A DNA stretch of 64,000 nt. It comes from Begonia masoniana (lineage: Eukaryota > Streptophyta > Magnoliopsida > Cucurbitales > Begoniaceae). The notes beneath the pieces are model-generated. The model was not told the origin of the DNA. It saw only the letters and a program-made list of their open reading frames with translations, and searched no databases. A program made the position numbers and the translations under genes. Of this stretch, positions 12,540 through 24,809 are shown piece by piece (position 1 is the first letter of the stretch; each line of letters begins with the position of its first letter). Location: NCBI GenBank assembly GCA_022432975.1, contig CM039502.1, positions 72,559,497-72,623,496 on the forward strand, written 5' to 3'.

Positions 12540-14639
12540 TGAAAGAATAAGATCAGTTATGTGATGTCACACAGAGTGTTTCGTGTGACACCGATAATTA
12601 ATGCAATGATGGATAATTATAATTTGCGAAAATTAAAGAGACAGGAGGTTAGTAACGCAGTTCGGCAAATCGCCTACGTTTGTGGGGCCACGCCCAGATA
12701 TAAAAACATTTCACGGGTTCACAAAGTTACAAGCAAAACGGTCTTAAACAAATAAAGACTCCCTCTTATTTTGTCGCCGCCACTTCCTAACTTCTCAAAT
12801 GAAACTATTTTTGCGAGCTCCCCTCGACTTGAGATCGATCTCTCCTGAGATCTAAAAGCAACAAGCTTCCCTTGTTGTTGATGACTCATCCCGGAATCCG
12901 TGTTATGGCAAGATCCCCTTGCCCACGATCAAAATGACAAGCTCTCCTTGTCGATAAACAAAATTCCTCCCGAGTTTAAATGTAGCCTCCTCCCGAGATT
13001 GAGCTTCAACGAAGAATAAGGGCGATTGCCTCCTGGGACATCGTCTGTAACACCAAGTCGTTGTCTTCGTACGCAATAAATCAACACACTCGAATAATCG
13101 ATGAATTCCACAACATAAGCGGAGTGTGTAAAATAATCATTCAAGAACTGAATGAATAATCACAAACCCATACGCAGAAGCGTTGGGAGAGAAGAAAAAC
13201 AATGACTCAATAATGAAGAAATCTCCATCCGTGAATAATAATTCCGTCAGTTGTTTCCACAGAAACGAAGGCTTAAATATGATTGGTAACTTCCATATCT
13301 TCGATTTAATTCAGATACCAAAACAGATTTAACGCCGCAAGAAATAAGGAAATCAAATCTCACAAAATCATTTGAGTGACACCTCGTGTGACATTTTAGG
13401 AAAGTTCCGCCAACTATTTGGATATGGATGCCAATGACTTAGGAAAGTATCCCATAATTAATGTGATTTCGAAGTGTAACACTCAGAAATTTCCTATAAC
13501 ATATGTAACCCTAGTTTATGATATGTCGTGAGAGTTTAACATTAATCCTAGAGTTCTCCTAAGCTTTTGAGTGGAAAGTGAAATTGGAAGAGGATTTGGT
13601 GAGAAAACATAAAGTGAAGGGGGTTTAGGGTTTTAGTGGTGAAAAGAAATGGAAAAGGGAAAGGAAAAGAAGTGAATGGTGATTAAGAGAGAGTCATCCA
13701 CGTTGGTTTAGTGTGAAGAGAAAAGGGGAGGGTTGTTTTATAAAAAGAGGGAGTTTCGTGGAAAAATAAAAAAGGTGGAAAGTGAAGGTTAAAAAGGAAA
13801 AATCTTCTTCTTCTTCTCCATTGCCTCCACGAAATTTGCAGCACCTTGTAGGGTTTCTCCACCTCCATTTCTTCAAGTTTCTTCAAGGATTTAAGATTAG
13901 TTTTGGATAGGTTTTTAGTTGTATGCATGTAGGTAGTGAATTTTGGGGTTTTTGTTGAGTTTTGGTGAGGTTTTGTTAGGGTTTGGAAACCCTAATGGAG
14001 GAGCTACGAATTTCTATTTTCCCTTGCTGGTTTTCTTGTTAAATTTGATGGTTTAACCCTTAATAGGTTAGTTTAGGTTGTTTAGGTAGTTAGATTAGAG
14101 ATTTGGTGGAAGTTGGAGAAAAACTGGGTTTTAGTGCTATGTAGCCGGTTCTGTGCTTGTGGTTTCTGATAGGCCATGGTGTTTTGTTGCTAAATTGGTT
14201 GATTCAATGGAAATTAGACATGTAGAGGTTTACGGAATGAGGTGGAACGTTTAAATCCGTTGAAAAATGAGTAAGTTATGGCCGATTGAAGTTGAGTGAT
14301 GAAAATTGTAGAAAAAAAAAATCGAGATTTTGTAGTTTAGATGTTTAGAGTTAACAAGTTGTTGAGTAAATGTTCCTTTGTTTTAGTTGTATGATTACTA
14401 AGTGAATTTCCTTATATTGTTAGGTTAACGAGTGAGTGAATTGTGTACTCGGAGTGAGCCAGTACATTCGGAGTAACCAAGTAAGTAGAGGATGTTTGTG
14501 TTTTGTCTTCGAGCCTACACCATTGAACGGTAGGGATTTGTCTGTTTGTTTGGTTGTTTTGTTTTGTGTTGAATTAAGCAATTGGGTGACATGCATCATG
14601 GTTTTGAATTACGAAAATACGAGTTTTAGTATGAAACGC

Positions 14640-14800
14640 ACTGTGATCATTATGGGAGTTGTCCCGTCGCGTTAAGGTGACACCTGCGAGGGACTCTATG
14701 GGAGTTGCCCCGTCGCGTTAGGGTGACACCTGCGAAGGACTCAATTGGAAGTTAGGGTGCCACTCGCGAGGGAACTCTATGAGTGTTGCCCCGTCAGCGT
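14640..14800 (+). repeat. CCCCGTCGCGTTAGGGTGACAC repeat block of LTR C (left part)
   Basis: Imperfect tandem copies of a unit of about 75-80 bp with the core GTTGCCCCGTCGCGTTAGGG followed by TGACACCTGCGAGGGACTC. The block continues at 20738-21090 on the other side of the LTR B insertion, which landed within one unit. Confidence 0.85.
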
Positions 14801-15291
14801 TTGTTGACTTAAATAGAGTTTAAGTCTAAATATGTTTTTGATGATGTGTTTATATGATGAGTAATATATTTGATTATGTTTATTAAATGAGAATAATGAG
14901 TTTTGCATATAAAATTAATCGTTTTTGAAATACCCTTGGAAAGGGTATTAGAATAATGAGTTTTGCATATAAATTATCGTTTTTGAAATACCCTTGGAAG
15001 GGTATTTTAGTTTTCTAAAAATATGGTTAAGTGTACAGGGGCTGAAATGGTAGAAATGTTCACATTAACCGATAGCTAAAAGACAAGAGACATCCACCGT
15101 TGAAGAAAAAGAATAGGCATCCAACGATAGGTAAATGACAAAAACAGTGGAGTTTAAAAGATTACACATGCCGATCGCTAAACGAGTGCGTTTTCAAGCT
15201 ACTCCTACCGATGGGGTTCAGCGCTTAAAATATTACTCCTGCCGATACCGGTTCAAGCGTTGAAGTGTCGCATCATCCGATGGAATTGTCA

Positions 15292-17404
15292 GCCGATGAA
15301 GTTTCAAGATGCATCTGCCGATGAAGTTTCAAGATGCATCTGCCGATGAAGTTTCAAGATGCATCTGCCGATGGAACTTCAAGATGCATCTGCCGATGAA
15401 GTTTCAAGATGCATCTGCCGATGAAGTTTCAAGATGCATCTGCCGATGAAGTTTCAAGATGCATCTGCCGATGAAGTTTCAAGATGCATCTGCCGATGAA
15501 GTTTCAAGATGCATCTGCCGATGGAACTTCAAGATGCATCTGCCGATGAAGTTTCAAGATGCATCTGCCGATGAAGTTTCAAGATGCATCTGCCGATGGA
15601 ACTTCAAGATGCATCTGCCGATGAAGTTTCAAGATGCATCTGCCGATGGAACTTCAAGATGCATCTGCCGATGAAGTTTCAAGATGCATCTGCCGATGGA
15701 ACTTCAAGATGCATCTGCCGATGGAACTTCAAGATGCATCTGCCGATGAAGTTTCAAGATGCATCTGCCGATGAAGTTTCAAGATGCATCTGCCGATGAA
15801 GTTTCAAGATGCATCTGCCGATGGAACTTCAAGATGCATCTGCCGATGAAGTTTCAAGATGCATCTGCCGATGAAGTTTCAAGATGCATCTGCCGATGAA
15901 GTTTCAAGATGCATCTGCCGATGGAACTTCAAGATGCATCTGCCGATGGAACTTCAAGATGCATCTGCCGATGAAGTTTCAAGATGCATCTGCCGATGGA
16001 ACTTCAAGATGCATCTGCCGATGGAACTTCAAGATGCATCTGCCGATGAAGTTTCAAGATGCATCTGCCGATGGAACTTCAAGATGCATCTGCCGATGAA
16101 GTTTCAAGATGCATCTGCCGATGGAACTTCAAGATGCATCTGCCGATGAAGTTTCAAGATGCATCTGCCGATGAAGTTTCAAGATGCATCTGCCGATGGA
16201 ACTTCAAGATGCATCTGCCGATGAAGTTTCAAGATGCATCTGCCGATGAAGTTTCAAGATGCATCTGCCGATGAAGTTTCAAGATGCATCTGCCGATGAA
16301 GTTTCAAGATGCATCTGCCGATGAAGTTTCAAGATGCATCTGCCGATGAAGTTTCAAGATGCATCTGCCGATGAAGTTTCAAGATGCATCTGCCGATGAA
16401 GTTTCAAGATGCATCTGCCGATGGAACTTCAAGATGCATCTGCCGATGAAGTTTCAAGATGCATCTGCCGATGGAACTTCAAGATGCATCTGCCGATGAA
16501 GTTTCAAGATGCATCTGCCGATGAAGTTTCAAGATGCATCTGCCGATGGAACTTCAAGATGCATCTGCCGATGGAACTTCAAGATGCATCTGCCGATGAA
16601 GTTTCAAGATGCATCTGCCGATGAAGTTTCAAGATGCATCTGCCGATGAAGTTTCAAGATGCATCTGCCGATGAAGTTTCAAGATGCATCTGCCGATGGA
16701 ACTTCAAGATGCATCTGCCGATGAAGTTTCAAGATGCATCTGCCGATGGAACTTCAAGATGCATCTGCCGATGAAGTTTCAAGATGCATCTGCCGATGAA
16801 GTTTCAAGATGCATCTGCCGATGGAACTTCAAGATGCATCTGCCGATGAAGTTTCAAGATGCATCTGCCGATGAAGTTTCAAGATGCATCTGCCGATGAA
16901 GTTTCAAGATGCATCTGCCGATGAAGTTTCAAGATGCATCTGCCGATGAAGTTTCAAGATGCATCTGCCGATGGAACTTCAAGATGCATCTGCCGATGAA
17001 GTTTCAAGATGCATCTGCCGATGAAGTTTCAAGATGCATCTGCCGATGAAGTTTCAAGATGCATCTGCCGATGAAGTTTCAAGATGCATCTGCCGATGAA
17101 GTTTCAAGATGCATCTGCCGATGGAACTTCAAGATGCATCTGCCGATGGAACTTCAAGATGCATCTGCCGATGAAGTTTCAAGATGCATCTGCCGATGGA
17201 ACTTCAAGATGCATCTGCCGATGAAGTTTCAAGTTGCTTCTGTCGATGAAGTTTCAAGTTGCTTCTACCGATGAAGTTTCAAGATGCATCTGCCGATGGA
17301 GTTCAAAGCTTGCATCTGCCGATGAAGTTTCAAGATGCTTCTGCCGATGAAAATTTCAAGTTGCATCTGCGATAGAATTCCAAGTTGCATCTGCCGATAG
17401 CTTA
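15292..17404 (+). repeat. 25-bp minisatellite array in LTR B, about 77 near-perfect units
   Basis: The unit is CATCTGCCGATGAAGTTTCA plus AGATG (25 bp), repeated almost without spacer and decaying only at the right-hand end (17230-17404). Two variants are interspersed irregularly: GATGAAGTTTC and GATGGAACTTC. Each unit contains CATC-TGCC-GATG, a 4-bp stem with a 4-nt loop, and GATGCATC, a palindrome. Because 25 is not a multiple of three, short M-H-L-P-M ORFs recur across it; these are artefacts. Confidence 0.97.
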
Positions 17405-17771
17405 TCATGTTGCATCTACCAATGACGTTCGATTTTTTAAAGCTGCATCCACCGGTGATCTTCTGCCAAATTTGAATATAACCGCAAAGCTACAGTGACG
17501 TCGTTTTCAGCATTAACTCCAGAACTTTAATGGCGACGACGAACAGCAATTTCAGATGCAACGGATATCTGCTTCAGTACGGATGCTTCCAACAGTAACA
17601 TTTTTCCATTTGAAGAATGAAGCATTCAACTCTGTGAAGCAAAAATCAGACAGAGTATTTAAGCCGAGGTTAGAGCACGAAGAAACAACTTTTGCTAATT
17701 TTATTTTTGAGCCCTAACCTGCGAGATTTAGCATACTATGTATTACTCTTCTACACCTCTCGATTCGATAA

Positions 17772-20379
17772 TGTAACACCCGGCATTTTGGCCATGTAAT
17801 AATCTGTTGAATTATTGTATGGATTTAAATTGCCATAAATACAATAACTATTTTATTGTAAATTTTGGAGCATTTAGTGTGGGGAGAACCAAACTAATGT
17901 GTAACTAAACTAAACACTAAGTTTAAAATGCATGGAAGGGTAAATCGGGGAGAAATTAAGGTTGGTGGGAGATAGCCAATGGTTGAGTGACATCTGGCAA
18001 CTTGTTGAAGAAGCTAAGTTCCTCCTTCTACTGTGAAACCCTCTTCATTTCACTTCTCTTCTCTCTCTCCATTCTCTTCTTGGCATTCTCTCTTCTAGTC
18101 GACAATCAGCCATCGAAGCTACTTCGATCTCCTCGGTTCCTTTCTGTTTTTCTACTAGGGTAAGCATCTTTTAAATGCTAACAAGTTTGGACAAGTTTAA
18201 AGTGAGTTTTGGTTGGAGTGAAGGATTGTGATACTTTGGTAAAACTCACTGTTTTTGGATGAAAACACACCGATTTGTTTTCTAAGGGTTTGAATGAGTT
18301 GGAACAAATTCTTCTAACTTATTTGTTAGCATTTGCAGCTTGTTTATTTTCTAAACGTGCATGTACAGGTTCGAGCATTTCCGAGACGTTCAGGACTATC
18401 AACTCTGTAGCAACAGGTAAGTTCATATCCGTAGGCTGGCCCTTAACGCCCTACATCTCGGAGGTACTAGGTTTTACATTCTGTTGGCTGGTTTCGGGTA
18501 GAAGGGTTAGAGTTAAGTTCTGTGGTTTCTGTTCAAATTTCTATTGTTTTATCTTCTTGTTCTCTGCTGTATCAACAAATGTCCATGCATACACGATTTT
18601 CTGAAAGATCATGCAAAACTGTTTTCTGTACACGGTTTTGAAGTTAAGCAAGATAAAATCTGACTGAAATGTACCGGTTAAGTGCGGGACGGGGACTGGC
18701 CTCCAGATCTATTTCTGTACTGTACTGTATTACTGTGTGTGCCTGATAGTGCACCCACTGTTCTCCAGTTCCCCTATAATCCCCACTTATACCCCTCTGC
18801 CGCTGAAACGTAATGTTCTGTACTGTCACTGTAGTTCTGAAAACCGCATGCATAGCATTTTGCATCACTGCATATCTATTATGTTCGTACTGAGTTTTAG
18901 ACTCATAGGTGAACTCTCTGATGTAGGTATTGAACCCGAAAACGAGGACTTCAGTGCCTCAGTCTGATGAATAGGTGGCTGGTGGATCGAGCTCATGGGG
19001 GTTTGGTTGCTGCAGTCAGACAAATTCTGACCCGAGGTCTAAGTTTTCTGTAATGTCTATATTTGTAAAGTCTTCTGAAAATTCTGGCTTTGTTGTAAAA
19101 ACTCTGTAAAAACTTCTGTTTTGGGAAAGTCTGCAAATATATGTTAGGTTCTGTACTGATCCTCAGATTTTAAAACAATGTACAGATTTTGATATCTAAG
19201 TTATTAAAACTACTGTATTTGACAGTTGAATTCATGTTCTGAATATTCTGAAATTGTTTGGAGTATTATCTGTTAGTTTGTGCGTGGATGACTTCTGGTT
19301 TTGGAACTATCCATGCAGTCTGTTTCCTTTGAATCTGTTAATTGTAAAGAGTGCTCTACATCCTTGTGTAAAATCGGGCATCGAAGGTTTACAACTCTCA
19401 TGCTTTCTGTTTGTGCTGTATTTGACAGTTGAATGATGTTCTGAATATTCTGGAATTGTTTGGGATATTATCTGTCAGCTTGTGTATGGATGACTTCTGG
19501 TTTTAGAGTTATCCATGCAGTCTGTTTTCTTGAAAATCCTGTCGTGTTCCTTTAAACATGTGTTCAAGTTATGTTTTTAAATCAGTCTCTGAAGTTTGAA
19601 GTTTTTATGCCTTCTGTTGTGCTCGAGAGCCACGTTTTGAATTGGTTTGAGAATCTGAGTCTTTCATGTTTTCTGTTTTTCTGCTCTCTGTTGGTAAGTC
19701 TTCCTGTTAAAAGCTGTCAAACTTTGTCCTTAAAACTATGTCTTCCGATTACATCCACCGGTGAACTCAATTCTGTTTGTGGTTCACATCCACCGGTTAT
19801 CACTGTTTATCTTTTGTCGTATCTGCATCTACCGCCAAACAGTAATTCTGTTTAGGTTTTGCTCCTGCCGATTCCGTTTATTGCATGCATTTTCCGGTGA
19901 CGTCATCCATCTTCCGGCTGACGTCATCACCTTCTGCCGATTACGTTTACTATCTGTATTTGCCGATGACGTCATCACATCTTCCGATGATGTCATCACA
20001 CATTCCGATCCCATCTGCTGCCTACAGCTTTCGATGACGTCATCCACATCATCCGGCCACGTCATCTACCTAAATCTTCCGGTATCATTTCTGCTTGCAT
20101 CCACCGATTCCACTCGATGCTTGGTTCTTCCGTCAACGCCTTCTGCCAGTTTATTTACTTTTGTTTTCATCACTTCCTGCTTTTCTTCTATCATCCATTT
20201 TGCGTTCCGATTCTGTTAATTGTTTTCCCGTTTGATTTCGAATCCAGAGAACTTTCTCTCTCTCTGTAAATGTTTTAAAAGTTTAATGTACAAAAAAATA
20301 GTCCCCGTTTTCTGTTATCTGTCCCGGAGTGATGGCTTCGATCCCGGACCCCGATCGGGTTCGGTTCCGGGCTGTCACA
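17772..20379 (+). mobile_element. Solo LTR A3 (family A) in LTR B
   Basis: It starts TGTAACACCCGGCATTTTGG and ends GGTTCCGGGCTGTCACA. The flanks gataa (17767-17771) and gatta (20380-20384) form a TSD with one difference. It is 2608 bp. It has the splice-donor-like CAACAGGTAAGTTCATA (near 18413), the CCCTACATC arm (near 18450) and GATGTAGG (near 18920). Its 3' part holds only short, varied CTTCCGGCTGACGTCATC and CATCCACCGGTGAAC motifs, not a long array. This is the innermost level of the five-deep nest. Confidence 0.9.
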
Positions 20380-20737
20380 GATTACTTGAGATTTTAATCT
20401 TTGAGAGTGTAGTCTGAGCTTGAATTTTACCAACTCAAATATCTGTATATGGCAGTAGGATTGTCGCCCGTGAAGAACAATCCAGATTTGTGAAAGGCAG
20501 TTGATCGGAGCCCGGAATTCCGATCTATTTATTCTCGTGAGGAGAAGGTTAAGGATCTTCAAGGGGGAAACCTTGAAGCGTGGATGTAGGCAGGTTTTGG
20601 CCGAACCACGTAAAAACTCTTGTGTTGGTTTTTCTCTCTCCCTCTGTTATTTTTATTATTGTGTTTGTCTGCCTATAGCTTAAGAAAAATTAAAAAGGTT
20701 TTAATTCACCGCCCTCTTAGACAATCTCGATCCTACA

Positions 20738-21090
20738 GCGTTAGGGTGACACCTGCGAGGGACTCTATTGGAGCCGTCCTGTCGCGTTAAGGTGCTAGAT
20801 TAGCACTCGCGAGAGGCTTTATGAAAGATAAAGAAAAAAAAAACGAGAATAATAGAGTTGGAGTCGCCCCGGCGCGTTAGGATGAAACTCGTGAGGGACT
20901 CTATGGGAGTTGCCCCGTCGCGTTAGGGTGACACCTGCGAGGGACTCAATTGGAAGTTAGAGTGACACTCGCGAGGGACTCTATTGGAGTCGCCCCGTCG
21001 CGTTAGGGTGATACCTGTGAGAGACTTTATTAGAGCTGCCCAATCGCGTTAGGGTGCTAGATTATCACTCGCGAGGGGCTCCATGAATGA
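20738..21090 (+). repeat. CCCCGTCGCGTTAGGGTGACAC repeat block of LTR C (right part)
   Basis: Continuation of the block at 14640-14800: four to five degenerate copies alternating TGACACCTGCGAGGGACTC and GCTAGATTAGCACTCGCGAG versions. Confidence 0.85.
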
Positions 21091-21659
21091 GTAATGAAAT
21101 GAAAACGAAACGAGAACAACAGAATGAATAGAAACTGCATGTGTTAGGATTGTGTGTACATTGCGTATGCTGACATGCATTATTCCCTACTTGCTAAGCA
21201 TTAGGCTTACGTTTTGTGTTCTATGGTGTAGGTGACGACGAGATTTCAGGTGAGCTCCATGAGGGAGGCCAGGATTAGGGCGCAGTCTGTGACGCATGAG
21301 GCATGCCAGTACGGTCAGTTGTTGTGGCGTTTCGACCATTGTTGCTGGGAGGTGTGGCTTTTGGTAGTTCTTTTTGGATTTTGTTTGTATAAATGATAAT
21401 GGTTTTATAAACATTGTGAATATTGTTTTGGGAATTGTTGTACGTATTTGTTTTCAGGGTTTTGGTTTTCAAAACATTAACCTTTATGCTGCTTGAGTTT
21501 TATTAAGAAAGCGTTGTCTGTTTTCATGAATTTTCATGTTTTCGCTAACGTTTTAGAGTCCGGTTTTCAGGATTTTCACTTGTCGGAAAAAGTTTTAGGT
21601 TAGTTTTAAGTGTTTTGGTTGGGTGAGAATTGAAGGAAATGGGGAAATAGTGAAAGAAG

Positions 21660-21910
21660 AGTGAGGGAGGCGCGCTGGTGGCCGGAGGTGCGCGTAGAGG
21701 GCACGCGCAGCACCGATCGATCGGGGCCAAGCACTGATCGATCGACATTTGGTGTTATTCATCGAGCGACAACCCGAGAGGTTGCCGATCAATTGGCACC
21801 TCGCACACGCAGGTGTGCTGCGCGCGGCGCGTTGATGCGCGTGAGGTGCGCTCAGTGGCAGCGCGCGCTGCCTGGGAGACGCGTGCACCCGGTGCGCGTG
21901 CGCGACGCCC
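21660..21910 (+). other. GC- and CpG-rich segment inside LTR C1
   Basis: About 250 bp with dense GCGCGC/CGCGC runs, two CGATCGATCG palindromes (21717-21745) and little AT. It is sharply bounded by AT-rich DNA. No convincing coding sequence. It could be a promoter-like CpG island of the LTR or an expanded simple sequence. Confidence 0.6.
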
Positions 21911-22439
21911 ATGGTGTGCCAACTTGAATTTTTTTTTAAATTTTCCTATTTCAATTATGTTTTGACCCGACCTTTTTCGATACGTTTGGCACGTATTTGA
22001 CGCATGTTTTCCAATCGTTGCCGAAGGTTCGAAAAACCCAAAAATCGAGTCAAAATTTTATCGAAAATTATTTCAAACTTCTTTTTAAACGTGGTAAGGG
22101 TGAGCAAAGTAGCGCACCGAGCCAGGGTGGGTTCGGGGGCGTTACACGAAGCCTAGTATAATTCAATAAATCTTTATCAATTTGGCTTACCAAAAGAAAA
22201 TTTTCCAAAAAACAAATGCCTCTAGAAAATCAAATACTTTTCTTGAACTTTAAGATTCCTTATTTTTATTTTCACTAATTATCTTTATTTCCAATAATTA
22301 TCTACCTAATAATCTGAATAGATTATTTTTTGATTACCAAGAAATAAATTATCAACTTGGAAAATAAAATATTATTACCATAAAGGTAATTTACCAAAAA
22401 AATCAATGCAAACATATTTGCAATATATTTGCATTTACA

Positions 22440-24809
22440 CATATTTTTTAGAATCTATTGTAATCATATTGTCTAACATACTGTTGAAGTTAGAACTAGG
22501 TATTTAGCTTCTAACGATGATAGAGTTGTAGAAATTTGCTTCTATGAACCCCATGATATTGCACTTGACCCACGATTGAAAATGTAGGTTATGGTACTTT
22601 TTCGATCATCAACTGAACCTGCCTAATCACTATTAGATAAACCAAGCAGGTTTAAACTGTTCTTGTTGTACCAAATTGCTTACGAGCTTGTTTCCTTCAA
22701 GTATCTTAAGACTATTTGAATTCAACAATCAAAGAACCGCTATTGCTAGTATAAACCAAATCATCTATGTAAAGACAGACAATAAGTGCCTCACCAGCTC
22801 CATTTGACTTCACGTACGAGGTTGGCTCACTTGCACTTCTTTTAAAATCATTTTTGGTAAATTTCCTATCAAATTGATACACATTCTCTTTATAACAAGC
22901 AACTATAACCAAAACAATTCTAATGGTGTCAAATCTAGTTATTGGAGAGATTGTTTTATCAAAGTCAATTCATTCTTTTTGCATATATCCACATGCCATC
23001 AATCTTGTTTTATTTCTTAATCGAGCCATCATGTTTAAATTTGAGCTTTGAAACCATTTTAGTCTAACCACTTTCCTATCTTTTGGGATATCAACTAGCT
23101 CCTTTGTCTAGGTTCTTTCCAAGGACCCCATTTCTGTATCAATTGATCGTTCCTTTTAGATCACAACTTCTTCAAAGCAATGAGGTTCTTGATTTTGAAT
23201 GAGTTGGCATCTTTCTGTTCGTTGATAAATCTCCCTCAATGAACCTTATTTTCTTGGTGTAGAGGATCCACTTGATGATGAGTGCTTGATGGACTAGAAG
23301 AATATGTAGGTGATGCGGAGGAACTTAATGGGTTGTATGGATTTGTTGGAGAATTCATCCACCTGAAAAAAATTATGGCCAACTCTGATTCTCATCCCAA
23401 TTCCATGCATTTTTTGCATCACACAATTCGTCAACAACTAATGATAAGATTTTTACCAACAGGGTCACAAAAACAATAGTTTTAACACTCTAACCCACAA
23501 AGATGCATTTAACACAATTATAATCAAGTTTAATCCATTTTTAGACGGAGTAGTAACATAAGAAATGCATCCAAAAACTTTAAATTGGGTTGCCTTTGGT
23601 TTTTAGCCGTACCATGCTTCAAATGGAGTTTGATGCTCTAACAGTGATGTAGGACTTCGATTCTAAATGTAAGCTATTGTGTGCACTGCTTCAGCCCATA
23701 GCTGTTTCATAAGCCCTTTTGCTTTCAGCGTACATTTTACCAATTTTACAAGACTTCTATTTTTCCTTTCAACCTCGCCATGTTGTGGGGTGTATAGCTT
23801 GCTGTCAACTATCTCCAAACTCCACATTTCTCACAAAATTTGTCAATGTATGGGATAAGAATTCTCCTCCTCGATCTGTTCACAAAGTTTTCAATTGGTA
23901 CTTGATTTGCTTTTCAATAAGAAATTTGAATTTCTTGAAAGTGGACAACACAATTGATTTTTTTTTTTAAGAAAGTAAACCTGTGTCATCCTGCTATTCC
24001 TCCTCAACAAATACAAGAAAATATGTATTGTCATTCAAAGAAAGATTTTGCATAGGGCCGCAAACATCACCATGAATTAACTCAAGAGGTTTTGAGGCTC
24101 ATCTAACATTCTTTTTTCGAAAGGCGTCACTGTATTTTTTCCCAAGTCAACAACTTTCACATATATCACTTTGATATTGAATCAAAGGTAACCCAACCAC
24201 CAAATCTTGATCAGACATCAATTTCATGCTTTAGAAGTTCAAGTGGCCATAACTATGACATAATAACCAATTATCAATGTCTACAACGGCTGCAAGTGCT
24301 CGATTTTTATCACTTGAACCAATGAGAAACATATTATTCTTAGCCATGGTACCTGGAGAAACAACTTCTTCGTTTTATCAATAGAAGCAACACATGAAAA
24401 ATCTTCAAAAAGGCAATGAGTAGCCTTATCTCAGGAATTTCCAACACTCATAAAGTTTGAGTCCTAGTAAGGAACATGAAGAATATCTTTGATATGCCAG
24501 CCTCCACAAAAATTTATATTTACAACTTTATTTTCTTCTGTCTTACAGATTATTCCATCGACCATACAGATTATTCCATCGACCATCTTCATAGTTATTT
24601 TAGCTAACTTGTTCGAGCTGAAAAAAAACTTCTATTTTCGCAGCCATATGACTGCTACTACTAATGTCCATATACCACACATCTGAACTACAAACGTTAG
24701 CAGCATAGCAAGCAAAAAATAAATTTTCAGGTTCATTTTCATCATTTTCTTCAACAAAATTAGCTTGTTTTTCATCTTTTTTTTTTAAACTTTTCTACAC
24801 GACCTGGTT
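22440..24809 (-). pseudogene. Copia-1 pol remnant (integrase and reverse transcriptase)
   Basis: Minus-strand translation, shifting frames, gives an integrase region (ELIHGDVCGPMQNLSLN near 24090, TDRGGEFLSHT near 23880, a His-Pro-Thr equivalent of PQQNG near 23790) and a reverse-transcriptase segment with CLYIDDLVYTSNS near 22760. It contains numerous stops and frameshifts. The order integrase before RT is the Copia order. It is broken at 24809 by solo LTR E and at 22440 by solo LTR D1. Confidence 0.82.

Larger units (their letters stand above)
14802..20737 (+). mobile_element. Solo LTR B (Copia SIRE/Maximus-like) in C1, split by A3
   Basis: It starts TGTTGACTTAAATAGAG and ends GACAATCTCGATCCTACA. 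The TSD gcgtt is at 14797-14801 and 20738-20742. The net length is about 3.3 kb, of which some 2.1 kb is the 25-bp array. The 3' part has the succession GGGGGAAACCTTGAAG, GTGGATGTAGGCAGG, CCGAACCACGTAAAA, CTTGTGT and AATTCACCGCCCTC, which I recognise from SIRE/Maximus-type Copia LTRs. That clade call is inference; the boundaries are seen. No internal region is attached. Confidence 0.88.
13475..22146 (+). mobile_element. Solo LTR C1 in D1, itself split by LTR B
   Basis: It starts TGTAACACTCAGAAATTTCC and ends GGGTTCGGGGGCGTTACA. The TSD cgaag is at 13470-13474 and 22147-22151. The uninterrupted D2 copy reads TCTCGAAGCCTAAC near 62961, giving an independent empty site. The net length is about 2.73 kb. 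It contains CCAAGTAAGTAGAGG (14477-14491), a CCTACACCATTGAAC arm (14514-14528) and the complementary GTTCTATGGTGTAGG (21218-21232). It also carries degenerate CCCCGTCGCGTTAGGGTG repeats and a CpG-rich segment (21660-21910). End sequences suggest a Ty3 chromovirus-type LTR. Confidence 0.9.
12540..22439 (-). mobile_element. Solo LTR D1 in Copia-1, itself split by C1
   Basis: On the minus strand it starts TGTAAATGCAAATATATTGC at 22439 and ends at 12540 (plus strand TGAAAGAATAAGATCAG). The flanks are catgt (12535-12539) and catat (22440-22444), a TSD with one difference. The net length is about 1.22 kb after removing C1. The second copy, D2, matches at both ends and there adjoins a Copia polypurine tract, which identifies D as a Copia LTR. 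D1 lacks that tract and any internal region, so it is solo. Confidence 0.85.

Noticed and set aside
15292..17404. CRISPR-like appearance of a regular repeat array
   Set aside because: Repeats are contiguous with no unique spacers, the DNA is plant nuclear, and the array lies inside an LTR.
21661..21927. 88-aa Arg-rich plus-strand ORF and the opposing 105-aa ORF
   Set aside because: Product of the GC-rich segment of LTR C1; composition-driven and open on both strands.
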